Assembly: GCA_964472305.1 (NCBI GenBank)
Contig: CAYYJR010000013.1
Span: forward strand, 1-64,000
Source of the DNA: CAYYJR01 sp964472305
GTDB taxonomy: Bacteria > Armatimonadota > Hebobacteria > CAIYQO01
Direction of reading: 5' to 3'
Length of the DNA: 64,000 bases
Below the pieces are notes generated by a model that was given only the letters and a program-made list of their open reading frames with translations, was not told where the DNA came from and did not search any database. Positions 35,072-44,254 of the stretch are shown here, piece after piece. Positions within the stretch are counted from its first letter, which is position 1, and every line of letters starts with the position of its first letter. A program made the position numbers and the translations under genes.

Positions 35072-35149
35072 GACGAATCTCTTTCGGCAGCAAGGATGCG
35101 GGGACATGCTAAGCGCTCAGTTCTCCCCCCGTGGGCGTCTTCCTGCCGG

Positions 35150-36142
35150 TCAATGTGTTTCAAAGGGATGCGTTTCGTCAAAATCGGGGCGATAATGTGC
35201 GGCGGCTTCACATGGCTCCTGTGTCCAGCCGTTTTCCAACTCGGCTTCGGCGAAGGCGTCCAGCGCGTCTTCGTATTCGTCGACGGTGATGGTGCGCGTC
35301 AACGCGGGTATGGCGGCGGCGTGGTGGGTGGGATAATACTGCGCCATCAGGCTCACCGTGATGGTCGGCGACACCTCCCGCGCCAGCCGGCGCAGCACCA
35401 CGCGCGTGCCGGACAGGTTGCGCGGCAGCACCAGGTGGCGCACGATCACCCCGCGCCGGGCCATGCCATCGTCGTCGAGTTGCAGTTCACCAACCTGGCG
35501 GTACATCTCGCCAATGGCGGCCAGGGCGGCGCCCGGATAATCCGCCGCGCCGGACAGCGTGCCCGCGACTTCCCCGTCGGCGTATTTCAAGTCAGGCAGG
35601 TAAATATCGACGATGCCATCGAGCAGGCGCAGCAACGGCAGGCTGTCGTACCCGTTAGTGTTATAGACGACCGGCAATCGCATGCCGCGCGCGATCGCCA
35701 GCGCCAGCGCCGCCACAAGCTGCGGGGCGACATGGGTGGGCGAGACCCAGTTGAGGTTGTGACAGCCGCGCCGCGCGAGTTGCATGAAGGCGTCGGCCAG
35801 CGCCTCGGTCGTGTAGGCGGGGAACGCCGCAAGGTCAGCCTGGCTGATCTGGTGGTTCTGGCAAAACACGCAGCGCAGATTACACCCGGCGGCGAACACC
35901 GTTCCCGATCCTCGCGTGCCGGACAACACCGGTTCCTCGCCGTGATGATCGCACACCGTGGCGATGTGCGCCAACGCGCCGGTACGGCAGCATCCCACCG
36001 CGCCCGCCAACCGGTCGCACCCGCACCGATGCGGGCACAGGTCGCACGCTGCCAGCCGCGCGTGCAGGTCACGCACGCGCGTTGCCAATTCCTCCGCGGG
36101 CAGCGCCGCTGCCCCCGGCACAAATTCTCCCCATGATGCCAT
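35150..36142 (-). CDS. Radical SAM protein, PflX-like
   Basis: 330 residues. The radical SAM motif CNLRCVFC (Cys87, Cys91, Cys94) is followed by QNHQISQ, as in COG1313 PflX proteins, relatives of the pyruvate formate-lyase activase. An extra N-terminal cysteine set (CDLCPHRCGC, then CC at 51-52) is also usual in this group. The reaction is not known. The ATG at 36142 has no ribosome site, but a TACAAT hexamer lies about 10 bases upstream, so the transcript could be leaderless. An inverted repeat is centred just behind that hexamer. No pyruvate formate-lyase gene is in the window. Confidence 0.85.
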   Translation of the reverse strand: MASWGEFVPGAAALPAEELATRVRDLHARLAACDLCPHRCGCDRLAGAVGCCRTGALAHIATVCDHHGEEPVLSGTRGSGTVFAAGCNLRCVFCQNHQISQADLAAFPAYTTEALADAFMQLARRGCHNLNWVSPTHVAPQLVAALALAIARGMRLPVVYNTNGYDSLPLLRLLDGIVDIYLPDLKYADGEVAGTLSGAADYPGAALAAIGEMYRQVGELQLDDDGMARRGVIVRHLVLPRNLSGTRVVLRRLAREVSPTITVSLMAQYYPTHHAAAIPALTRTITVDEYEDALDAFAEAELENGWTQEPCEAAAHYRPDFDETHPFETH

Positions 36143-36164
36143 GTCGGGTAAATTGTACACGTAT

Positions 36165-36180
36165 TTCCGCCCATGCGGAA
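36165..36180. promoter_or_regulatory. Operator-like inverted repeat upstream of the PflX-like gene
   Basis: TTCCGC-ccat-GCGGAA, perfect 6-bp arms, about 10 bases upstream of the TACAAT hexamer in front of the radical SAM gene. It lies where a -35 element would be. Confidence 0.35.
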
Positions 36181-36408
36181 GAATAACGAAATACGCGAAC
36201 CGGGAGCGCGCTGTTGGGTCTTCATCTCCTGACTTGCGCTTAATTTGCAGGAAATGTACTTGCCAGCGCGAAAATACAGCAATACGGCATTGCCGATGTT
36301 GGTAGCAGAATTGCTGCCCACCACGGAGTGCAAGAAGCTGCTGTCCCACAACGCGGGATAACTGATCACCTGGACAGTACATGACGACAACGCAAAGGAG
36401 ATCGTAAC

Positions 36409-36597
36409 ATGACCGAGACGAAAAGCTGCCAGTGCGGCGACAAACATACCGGGCATCTGTGCGTGCTGCAGAGCAAAGGGATGATCGCCGAGATCGCCTG
36501 CCTGACCGACGCCCCGACGGTGGTCTGCTTCAACTGTGGCCGCGAAGCGAATTCAGCGGACAACGTCTGCGTGCCGATGCCGCTGGACAACAAATAG
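36409..36597 (+). CDS. Small cysteine-rich protein (62 residues)
   Basis: 62 residues with AAGGAGATCGTAAC before the ATG, so it is probably translated. It has C-x-C near the start (CQCGDKH), a CVL segment, then CFNCGREANSADNVCVPMPL. The Cys/His pattern suggests a zinc or iron-sulfur knuckle. Similar short proteins (CxCG...HxC...IxxLTxxPxxxCxxCGR...NxCxPxPL) occur in anaerobes as conserved hypotheticals, as far as I can recall. No function is known. It is followed by a large hairpin and faces the FadL gene. Confidence 0.75.
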   Translation: MTETKSCQCGDKHTGHLCVLQSKGMIAEIACLTDAPTVVCFNCGREANSADNVCVPMPLDNK

Positions 36598-36618
36598 TTA
36601 CTGCCACAACCGGTATTT

Positions 36619-36670
36619 GGGAACCGGCGGATATTTTCCTGTCGCGACGGGAAAATGCCTGCCGGTTCCC
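36619..36670. terminator. Two-stage hairpin between converging genes
   Basis: Outer arms GGGAACCGGC / GCCGGTTCCC enclose inner arms ATTTTCC / GGAAAAT around gtcgcgac, a 52-base stem-loop. It lies between the stops of the small Cys protein gene and the FadL gene, so it may end both transcripts. Confidence 0.6.
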
Positions 36671-36736
36671 TGTCTTGCATCGGTGCGATACCCGCGGCTC
36701 CCCACCGTCCCTCACCATGCACTTGACCGTCCCGAC

Positions 36737-37972
36737 TCACAAGCGATAGCTGACCGTTGCAGTCACGATATCTACTTTACCGGTGTAGGTACCGTTGGTG
36801 GGAAAAGCGTGGATAGAGGTCGTCGTGGTGCGTGATTGGCCGAAAAAGTGCTCGTACGACAGGTCGAGCGCCCACCGCGTGCGGGTGCAGCCGATGCCGG
36901 CGGCGACGATGTGGCGGTTGACGTCGAAGAGCAACGGGTCCAGCGTCGCGGCGGGAACAGGCGTCGGGTCGTAGGAATAGCCCGCGCGCACAAACAGGTG
37001 CGGACGCACCTGCTGCTCACCCCCCACCCGCAGTTGCATTCGATCTTTCCAGTTGCGGACGACTGTGGTGTTCGGCAGAGCGCCGGCGCGGAACGTGATC
37101 TGCTGGGAGTGAATCACGGACCAATCCACCCAATCGGCCTGGGCAGCGAGCAGCGTGGCGGGAGTGGCTTGCCAGGCCACACCGAGTGACAGGCTTTGCG
37201 GCAGTTCCAGCGGCAGTTCCCACCGATCACTGACGGTGGCGCCTTGCGGCAGGATCAATCGCGCATCACCATGTATGGTCGTGTCGATGGACGAACGATA
37301 CGCCGCGCCGACCCGCAGCGCGGGTTGCGCCTGCCAGAGTGCGCCGAGGTGATAGTTCGGGCGGGTATCGCTGCCGGTCGCGGAGAACGAGGCGTCCGAC
37401 AGACCGGCCACCCCGGCATAGACGGACGACGGTACCTTGTTCTCCAGCGTAATACGCGCCTTGTTCAGGAAGACGCCGGCGCCTACCGACAGGTGATCGC
37501 ACACTCGCCAGGCGGTAGCCGTCCCGGCGCTCAGCACCTGAATTTCATCGAACGTCGCGTTATACCGATAGGCAGCCTGCTCATCCCAAGCCAATTGCTG
37601 CCCGTATGGCACGTAGGCCAGCAACTCGAATGCCGGCCAACGGTCATGCCCGAGTGGAATGATCGTTCCCAGCGCGGGAATGACCAGGGGATGCACCTGG
37701 TTTTGCTGCCGGGCGCCGTCGGGTGGCGTATAGGCAGCGACGATGCGGTCGAGTTTCCCTTCCGCCTGGGTCAGCCGGACAGGCGCATACGCAAGACCCG
37801 CCGGATTCCAGAATCCCGCGCTGGTGTCGTCGGCAATCGCCACATACGCGCCGCCCATGCCCCGTGCCCGGGCACCCAGGCCATTTGAACGAAACGAACT
37901 CGCCGTGCCGTCATACGACAGCCCCAGCAGCAATCCGATCGCCAGCAATACGCCGAAATTTGACTGTCGCAT
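36737..37972 (-). CDS. FadL/OmpP1-type outer-membrane protein
   Basis: 411 residues with a signal peptide (VLLAIGLLLGLSYDGTASS). The FadL signature follows: FRSNGLGARARGMGGAYVAI and ADDTSAGFWNPAGLA. The rest alternates as amphipathic beta strands (LGALWQAQPALRVGAAYRSS, LSLGVAWQATPATLLAAQAD) and ends in a C-terminal strand VTATVSYRL. Such barrels take up long-chain fatty acids or other hydrophobic compounds, and their presence shows an outer membrane. The start at 37972 lies 8 bases after AAAGGA. No other lipid gene adjoins it. Confidence 0.9.
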   Translation of the reverse strand: MRQSNFGVLLAIGLLLGLSYDGTASSFRSNGLGARARGMGGAYVAIADDTSAGFWNPAGLAYAPVRLTQAEGKLDRIVAAYTPPDGARQQNQVHPLVIPALGTIIPLGHDRWPAFELLAYVPYGQQLAWDEQAAYRYNATFDEIQVLSAGTATAWRVCDHLSVGAGVFLNKARITLENKVPSSVYAGVAGLSDASFSATGSDTRPNYHLGALWQAQPALRVGAAYRSSIDTTIHGDARLILPQGATVSDRWELPLELPQSLSLGVAWQATPATLLAAQADWVDWSVIHSQQITFRAGALPNTTVVRNWKDRMQLRVGGEQQVRPHLFVRAGYSYDPTPVPAATLDPLLFDVNRHIVAAGIGCTRTRWALDLSYEHFFGQSRTTTTSIHAFPTNGTYTGKVDIVTATVSYRL

Positions 37973-38209
37973 GTCACCCATCCTTTCACCACGCCGCGGT
38001 AGACGACAGCATTGTACTGCGTGGCGTCCAATACGCATGCGCACACCTGCGGGCAAATGGCGTCTCCTGCCGGCACAAGATGATATTTCTTCTTACAATG
38101 GCACCCGCCGGCTCCGTCATTGATCGGTTGTCACTGCTGCGGACGCGTGGCATTACCGTACAATACAGGAGGATGATATCAGCGGTGTCTATCATCCGGA
38201 GGAAAGCAC

Positions 38210-40516
38210 GTGGCATCCGACGAGGCATTACGCCAGGCATACGAGCAGATCGACATGCTGAAGCATGAGCTTCAGGCTCTGCGCGGGCAGCATCAGGAAG
38301 AGGTACAGGCGCTGCGCGAAAACGAGATGATATATTACACCCTGGCGGAAAATGCGCCAGCGTTCATCGGTATCGCGCAGGATGCGCGTTTCCGCTATGT
38401 CAACCCCGCCTTTCTGCGCGTCAGCGGCTATACCCTGGAGGAAATACAAGGTAAAACGATTACCGATATCGTCGTCCCGGAAGAACGCGACCTCCTCCTC
38501 CGGCGCCTTGAGTTGATGCAACGCGGCGAAGCGATGCCGGAGCACCATGAATATCACTTCTGCGTAAAAACCGGTGAGACGGTGGTGGTGGATCTCATTG
38601 CGGCGCCCATTCGCTACCATGGCCGGCCGGCGGTAATGGGGATTGCATTCGACATTACGCAACGCCGGAACTATGAAGAAGCCTTGCGCGATAGCGAGGA
38701 ACGGTACCGCGCCTTCTCGGAAGCGTCCACCGAAGGCATCGTGATGCATGAGCAGGGGAAAATACTGGAATTCAACCAGGCGATTGTGGACCACCTCGGG
38801 TATTCGCCGGAGGAATTACGTCAGAAATCGGTACTGGAATTAACCGCGCCGGAATCCCGCGAGGAAATGGTGCGTCATATCATGGCCGGCGATCCGGGAC
38901 CGTATATCGCGACATCGCTGCACAAAGACGGTTCGCGAACAATCGGTGAAATTGTCGCGCGCAACTTCATTTATAGAGGACGCCCGGTTCGCCTGGTGGC
39001 GATGCGGGATATCACCGCGTATAAGCAAGCCGAAGCAGCGTTGCGGGCAAGCGAACAGCGGCTGACGTTGCTGATCGACACCGCCGTCGTCGGCCTGGTG
39101 ATTCACGATGCGAATGGCGTCGTCATCAGAAGCAATCCGACCGCCCAGCGATTGCTGGGCATGTCGGACGACGAGATGCGCGGGCACACGCTCTTTGATC
39201 CGCCGGGACGGTTTCTCCGCGAAGACGGTTCCGTGCTGCCGGCGATGGAGTATCCGGTGTTGTTGGTGCTGGCGCTTGGAGAACCTGTGCGCGACCGCAT
39301 TGTCGGCGTGCAACAACCCGGTAGGCGGGACATCTGCTGGATACTGACCAATGCCGTGCCGGTTCGGAATGCCGAGGGGCAAATATCCGAGGTGATTATC
39401 ACCTTCATGGATATCACTGCGCGAAAGCAGGTCGAGGAAGCCTTGCGCGAGCAACGGCAGTTCCTGCGCACCATTATCGACACCGTGCCCAATTTCATCG
39501 GCGTCAAGGACTGGGAGAGCCGCTTCGTGCTGGCCAATCGCGCGCTGGCCGAAGTTTACGGCACGACGCCGGAGGAATTGATCGGAAAATCCGACGCGGA
39601 TTTCAATACCAATCCCGCGGAAGTGGCCTGGTTCAAGCGAGATGATCAAGAGGTGATCCGCACGCGACAGGTCAAAATAATCCCGGAAGAGCGCGTGACC
39701 GACAGCACGGGGCGCGTGCGCTGGCTCTCCACTATCAAAGTGCCACTTATCGAAAAAGACGGCAGCGCCTCGCGACTGCTGCTGGCCACCCACGACATCA
39801 CCGACCGCAAACGTGCCGAAGAAGAGCATGAGGCATTCATCCACACCATCTCCCATGACTTGCGTGCCCCGCTCACCATCATTAAGGGTCATGCCGAGCT
39901 GGTACGGGACAGCCTGGAAAGAGCGGGCGTGAATGGAACGCTCCAGGAGAGCATATCCGCCATTTCGCGGAGCGTGCAACGCATGTCATCGATGATCCGC
40001 GACCTGGTCGAGTCGGCCCGCCTGGAAGCCGGCAAGCCGCGCATGGAGTTGCACCCCGTGTCGTTGCCTGATTATGTGGCAAATCTGTTGGAGCGCGCGC
40101 GGATGTTGCTGGCGGTAGATCGTATCACCGTCGATATCCCCCCCGATCTGCCCGCTGTCTCCGCCGACTACGACCGCCTGGAGCGCATACTGGTGAACCT
40201 GCTCTCCAACGCGCTGAAATACTCCCCGGAAGATGCGCCGGTGCTGATGACAGCCAAACCTCGAAAAGAGATGGTGGTGGTTTCCATCACCGACCAGGGC
40301 GAGGGTATTTCCCCGGAAGACGTACCCCGCTTATTCGACCGCTTCTTTCGCACGAAAACGGCACTCAGCACCGAAGGCATCGGACTGGGACTGTATATCA
40401 CGAAAATGCTGGTGGAGGCCCATGGCGGAAGCATCTGGCTGGAGAGCACGCCGGGCAAGGGCAGCACGTTCTTCTTCACTTTGCCGATAGCCGCGGCGGG
40501 AGACGCTCAGGCATGA
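38210..40516 (+). CDS. Multi-PAS sensor histidine kinase
   Basis: 768 residues, no transmembrane segment, so a soluble sensor. A short coiled coil (1-40) precedes four PAS/PAC units at about 41-155, 163-275, 280-405 and 415-535. The HisKA phospho-acceptor is His549 (TISHDLRAPLT). The ATPase part has NLLSNALKYS, DQGEGIS, FDRFFR and GIGLGLYITKM. It should autophosphorylate in response to a cytoplasmic signal such as redox, ligand or light. It starts at GTG 38210 behind GGAGGAAAGCAC. Its last 10 bases overlap, tail to tail, the response regulator gene on the other strand. Confidence 0.93.
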   Translation: MASDEALRQAYEQIDMLKHELQALRGQHQEEVQALRENEMIYYTLAENAPAFIGIAQDARFRYVNPAFLRVSGYTLEEIQGKTITDIVVPEERDLLLRRLELMQRGEAMPEHHEYHFCVKTGETVVVDLIAAPIRYHGRPAVMGIAFDITQRRNYEEALRDSEERYRAFSEASTEGIVMHEQGKILEFNQAIVDHLGYSPEELRQKSVLELTAPESREEMVRHIMAGDPGPYIATSLHKDGSRTIGEIVARNFIYRGRPVRLVAMRDITAYKQAEAALRASEQRLTLLIDTAVVGLVIHDANGVVIRSNPTAQRLLGMSDDEMRGHTLFDPPGRFLREDGSVLPAMEYPVLLVLALGEPVRDRIVGVQQPGRRDICWILTNAVPVRNAEGQISEVIITFMDITARKQVEEALREQRQFLRTIIDTVPNFIGVKDWESRFVLANRALAEVYGTTPEELIGKSDADFNTNPAEVAWFKRDDQEVIRTRQVKIIPEERVTDSTGRVRWLSTIKVPLIEKDGSASRLLLATHDITDRKRAEEEHEAFIHTISHDLRAPLTIIKGHAELVRDSLERAGVNGTLQESISAISRSVQRMSSMIRDLVESARLEAGKPRMELHPVSLPDYVANLLERARMLLAVDRITVDIPPDLPAVSADYDRLERILVNLLSNALKYSPEDAPVLMTAKPRKEMVVVSITDQGEGISPEDVPRLFDRFFRTKTALSTEGIGLGLYITKMLVEAHGGSIWLESTPGKGSTFFFTLPIAAAGDAQA

Positions 40517-40884
40517 TTCGTTCCGCGCGACAACAACTTCTTTATTATCAGACGCAACGGGGCAATGCCCTCGATTTTGCGGTACCAGGCATCGGCGCCG
40601 ACCGCCTCGGCGGCTATATTCACATTAGCATGGTTGCTGAACAGAATAGTAGCCATCGCGGGGTAGTGCACTTTGGCCAGTGCGATCAGGGCGTCACCCG
40701 GCATCCCTGGCAAGCTCCAATCCGCCAGCAACAAGGCAAACGGCGCTGTCGCAAGCTTTCGCTGTGCATCTTCGGCGGAGGTCACCGTGACCACCGTATA
40801 TCCGGATGCACGCAACACCTGACCGAAGAGCAAAGCCTGTTCCGGGTCGTCTTCGACCAACAGTATTATCGGCACTGTCGTCAT
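40507..40884 (-). CDS. Single-domain response regulator
   Basis: 125 residues consisting only of a receiver domain. Acidic pocket Glu11-Asp12-Asp13, phospho-acceptor Asp55 (LLADWSLPGM), Ser84 and Lys103 are present. The usual Pro after Lys is Ile. With no output domain it probably acts by protein contact, as CheY or Spo0F do, or as a phosphorelay step. It lies between two histidine kinases but on the opposite strand, overlapping the first by 10 bases at the 3' ends. The start at 40884 has GGAG about 10 bases before it. Pairing with the kinases is inferred from position. Confidence 0.88.
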   Translation of the reverse strand: MTTVPIILLVEDDPEQALLFGQVLRASGYTVVTVTSAEDAQRKLATAPFALLLADWSLPGMPGDALIALAKVHYPAMATILFSNHANVNIAAEAVGADAWYRKIEGIAPLRLIIKKLLSRGTNHA

Positions 40885-41038
40885 ACCGCGTCGGCTCCAC
40901 CATCCTTCATCGAAATCTCCTTTGCTTGTATCCAGGCAGGCTTGACACTACACGTTTACGGCGTCACACGGTTAATATCGTCCGGTGATGGTACGAATGA
41001 ACCGGCGAAGTGGCTGACCCGACGGAAAGCAGGACACG

Positions 41039-42322
41039 ATGGCACATGCGCATCACGATCCGACGGATAATGAGACGACGCTGACCCGACGCCTCGAAGC
41101 GCTCCTCACGCGTCTGCGGGAACAAGGCGTCGAAATCGATATACCCGAAGGGCTGCCGCCCGAGGAGCGATTCGACCGGCTGGCGGCGGTGATCCAGACC
41201 CGACTCACCCTGGAGCAGACCGGTTGGCAGACGCTGCGGGAGCGCACGGAAGCGTTGCGGCAGACCGAAGAGATGCTGAGCCTGTATACCAGCCTGGTGC
41301 GCTATATTCCCGGCGCCATCGTGGTGGTGGATCGCGAGCATCGCTTCACGCTGGTCAACGCGTTGTATACCCGATTACATCAACTGCGCGAAGACCAGAT
41401 TGTGGGCAAAACCGTCAGGGAAGTCATCGGCGACGAGCATTATCAATTTGCCGCGCCCCAGCTCGATCGCGTCTTCCAGGGGGAAACCATCATCTTTGAC
41501 ACCTGGTACACCTATCCGGATCACAATCGTTACATGCATGTCTATTATTTCCCAATCCGCCAGCAAGAGCAGGTGCGCTGGGCCGGAATCATTCTGGTCG
41601 ATATTACGGAGTTGCATAAAGCGGAAGAGCAGGAACGCCGGTTGCTCAATACCGTCGCCCATGATTTGCGCGCGCCAGCCACCATCATCAGCGGCCAACT
41701 CGAATTGCTGCTGGAATTGCTCGGTCCCCAGGCAATCAGCGATGCGGCGAAATCCAGCATCTACGCGCTCCGGCGAGGATTGCGCCGCATGAGCCAGATG
41801 ATCGACGACCTGACCGAAGCCACCCACCTGGAAATGGGCGAAATACCGCTCCAACGGGAATCGCTGGCGCTGGCGGCGTGGCTGCCGGAATTTCTGCGGA
41901 GCAACCGGGAGATATTGGACACGACGCGCATCCAACCGGATATTGCGGACGATCTGCCGCCGGTCTCCGCCGATCCCCGTCGCCTGGAGCGCATACTGTT
42001 GAACCTGCTGGATAACGCGCAACAATTTTCATCGCCGGCCTTGCCAATTCGCCTTAGCGCCCACCGGCTGCGCGATGCCGTCGTGATCGCCGTCACCGAC
42101 CGCGGGGAAGGCATCGCCCCGGAAGACATTTCCCACATCTTCGACCGCTTCTATCGCTCGATTCATAAACGGAAGGGGGTCGGCATCGGCCTGGGATTGT
42201 ATATCACACGCGCGTTAGTCGAAGCCCATGGAGGGCATATCTGGGTGGAAAGCGAACTGGGCAAAGGCAGCACGTTCTCCTTCAGCTTGCCGGTGGCTGC
42301 GGCACATGATACGCCGACATGA
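41039..42322 (+). CDS. PAS sensor histidine kinase
   Basis: 427 soluble residues: a helical N-terminal region (1-80), one PAS domain (about 82-192), HisKA with His208 (TVAHDLRAPAT), and a HATPase domain (NLLDNAQQFS, DRGEGIAPED, FDRFYR, GIGLGLYITRALVEAHGGHI). The kinase core is very like that of the upstream kinase, ending with the same GKGSTFSFSLP, so the two are paralogs. AGGACACG precedes the ATG. The histidine context ends RAPA where most have RAPL. Its likely partner is the antisense regulator or an unlinked protein. Confidence 0.92.
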   Translation: MAHAHHDPTDNETTLTRRLEALLTRLREQGVEIDIPEGLPPEERFDRLAAVIQTRLTLEQTGWQTLRERTEALRQTEEMLSLYTSLVRYIPGAIVVVDREHRFTLVNALYTRLHQLREDQIVGKTVREVIGDEHYQFAAPQLDRVFQGETIIFDTWYTYPDHNRYMHVYYFPIRQQEQVRWAGIILVDITELHKAEEQERRLLNTVAHDLRAPATIISGQLELLLELLGPQAISDAAKSSIYALRRGLRRMSQMIDDLTEATHLEMGEIPLQRESLALAAWLPEFLRSNREILDTTRIQPDIADDLPPVSADPRRLERILLNLLDNAQQFSSPALPIRLSAHRLRDAVVIAVTDRGEGIAPEDISHIFDRFYRSIHKRKGVGIGLGLYITRALVEAHGGHIWVESELGKGSTFSFSLPVAAAHDTPT

Positions 42323-42354
42323 GTCTGCGCCACCGCATCTTCCCGTGAAATAAA

Positions 42355-42372
42355 TTGTGATTCACATCACAA
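42355..42372. promoter_or_regulatory. CRP/HcpR-type operator upstream of hcp
   Basis: TTGTGA-ttcaca-TCACAA, a perfect 6+6 palindrome, 90 bases before the hcp start. It matches the CRP-family consensus TGTGA-N6-TCACA, which is also the site of HcpR, the regulator of hcp in several anaerobes. Confidence 0.75.
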
Positions 42373-42462
42373 TATGACATTAATCATAGCATCGTCGCCA
42401 TCCGCACGGTAAGATGGCGACGTCATCAAGTGATGAACACACCATCAACACAGGAGGAAGCT

Positions 42463-44163
42463 ATGAGTATGTTCTGCTATCAGTGCGAGCAGGCGAACAA
42501 AGGCACCGGCTGCGCGACGTTCGGCGTGTGCGGCAAAGACCCGGAGACATCGGCATTGCAAGACTTGCTGGTGCATGCGGCAAAGGGTGTCGCCCAGTAT
42601 GCCCATCGCGCCCGACAGTTGGGCGCGGCGGAGCGCGCGATCGACGTGGCAGTGATGGAAGCGCTGTTCACCACGGTGACGAACGTGAATTTTGATGCTG
42701 AACGGCTGGCGCAGCAGGTGATCGCACTGGCCGGAGTGCGCGATCGCGCGAAGGCGCTGTATGCGCAAGCCTTTCGTGCCGTATATGACGCCGATCCCGC
42801 GCCGCTGGACGGCCCCGCGGCCTGGACGCCGGAAACGACACGCGCGGCGCTGGCCGCGCAAGGTGTCGCGGTGAGCATCCTAGAGCGCAAAGGCCAACTC
42901 GGGGATGACGTGACCGCGCTGCAGGAGTTGATCCTCTACGGCCTGAAGGGTACCGCCGCCTACGCCGATCATGCCTACGTACTGGGGCAAGACGATGACG
43001 CGGTGTATGCCTTCTTCCATGAAGCGCTGGACTTCCTCACTCGCGCCGACGCCACCCTCGACGAACTGGTGGCGATGACGCTGAAGGTCGGGGAGGTGAA
43101 CCTGACGGTGATGGGCATGCTCGATACGGCGAATACCGGCGCCTACGGCCACCCGGTACCCACCCCGGTGCGCGTGACCCCGGTGCGGGGCAAGGCGATT
43201 CTGGTCTCCGGACACGATTTGAAAGACCTGGCGATCTTGCTGGAACAGACAAAGGACGCGGGCGTCAACATCTACACGCATGGCGAGATGCTCCCCGCGC
43301 ACGGCTATCCCGCATTGAAACAATATCCGCACCTGGTAGGCAATTACGGCGGGGCATGGCAGGACCAGCGCAAGGAATTCGACGCCTTCCCCGGCGCCAT
43401 CCTGATGACGACCAACTGCATTCAGAAACCGAAAGAGGCGTATCAGGCTCGCATCTTCACCACCGGACTGGTGGCATGGCCGGGCGTGACGCACGTGGCG
43501 GATAAGGATTTCACGCCGGTGATCGAGGCCGCGCTGGCGGCTGACGGCTTTACCGAGGACGGCGAGGAGCAGACGATTCTGGTCGGATTCGGCCATCACA
43601 CCGTACTCGGCGTAGCCGGCGCGGTGATCGACGCGGTGAAGAGCGGCGCCATTCGCCACTTCTTCCTGGTCTGCGGCTGCGACGGCGCCAAACCCGGACG
43701 CAACTATTATACCGACTTCGCCGAGCAGGTGCCGGAGGATTGCGTGATCCTTACCCTAGCCTGCGGCAAATACCGCTTCAACAAGCTGGACTTCGGCGCC
43801 ATCGGCGGCATCCCCCGCCTGCTCGACATCGGGCAGTGCAACGACGCCTACTCCGCCATTAAAATCGCGACGGCGCTGGCCGAGGTATTCGGAGTGGGCG
43901 TCAACGACCTACCGTTGTCGATGATCCTGTCGTGGTACGAGCAGAAGGCGGTCTGCATCCTGCTCAGTCTGCTGCACCTGGGCATCAGGAACATCCGCCT
44001 GGGGCCCAGCCTGCCGGCGTTCATCACCCCAGCCGTACTGCAGGTACTGGTGGACAACTTCAACATCATGCCCATCACCACTGCTCAGGAAGACCTGGCG
44101 GCGATCCTGGGTGATGCCCCCCGGGAAGAGTCGGATGAGGACCTGTACGCCGTGATGGCCTGA
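42463..44163 (+). CDS. hcp: Hybrid-cluster protein (hydroxylamine reductase)
   Basis: 566 residues. The N-terminal cluster cysteines are Cys5, Cys8, Cys17 and Cys23 (C-x2-C-x8-C-x5-C), the class I pattern for a [4Fe-4S] cluster. Hybrid-cluster ligands follow in segments such as VSGHDLKDLAIL, THGEMLPAHGYP, TTNCIQKP, VCGCDG, ACGKYRFNK and SWYEQKAV. The enzyme reduces hydroxylamine in vitro and is thought to act as an NO reductase or protein S-nitrosylase under nitrosative stress in anaerobic conditions. AGGAGGAAGCT precedes the ATG at 42463. The usual redox partner Hcr is not adjacent. A CRP/HcpR-like palindrome lies upstream. Confidence 0.97.
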   Translation: MSMFCYQCEQANKGTGCATFGVCGKDPETSALQDLLVHAAKGVAQYAHRARQLGAAERAIDVAVMEALFTTVTNVNFDAERLAQQVIALAGVRDRAKALYAQAFRAVYDADPAPLDGPAAWTPETTRAALAAQGVAVSILERKGQLGDDVTALQELILYGLKGTAAYADHAYVLGQDDDAVYAFFHEALDFLTRADATLDELVAMTLKVGEVNLTVMGMLDTANTGAYGHPVPTPVRVTPVRGKAILVSGHDLKDLAILLEQTKDAGVNIYTHGEMLPAHGYPALKQYPHLVGNYGGAWQDQRKEFDAFPGAILMTTNCIQKPKEAYQARIFTTGLVAWPGVTHVADKDFTPVIEAALAADGFTEDGEEQTILVGFGHHTVLGVAGAVIDAVKSGAIRHFFLVCGCDGAKPGRNYYTDFAEQVPEDCVILTLACGKYRFNKLDFGAIGGIPRLLDIGQCNDAYSAIKIATALAEVFGVGVNDLPLSMILSWYEQKAVCILLSLLHLGIRNIRLGPSLPAFITPAVLQVLVDNFNIMPITTAQEDLAAILGDAPREESDEDLYAVMA

Positions 44164-44187
44164 CCGGCACGCACTCGGCGAACGCAG

Positions 44188-44221
44188 ACTCGGCCCCCGG
44201 CACGCACGCCGGGGGCCGAGT
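44188..44221. terminator. Terminator-like hairpin between hcp and the facing gene
   Basis: A perfect 14-bp stem (ACTCGGCCCCCGGC / GCCGGGGGCCGAGT) with a 6-base loop, 24 bases after the hcp stop and 33 before the facing gene's stop. No T-tract; it may serve both strands. Confidence 0.65.
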
Positions 44222-44254
44222 GACACGGGGCAAACCTGTCAGGGTGTACCGCGT

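Noticed and set aside
35023..35211. Short minus-strand frame between the glycosidase and the radical SAM gene
   Set aside because: It overlaps both genes in another frame and has no similarity to a family.
33998..36136. A 712-codon open frame on the plus strand
   Set aside because: It is antisense to the beta-propeller glycosidase and the radical SAM gene, both of which show family motifs; its own translation is His/Arg/Gln-rich with no recognisable domain.
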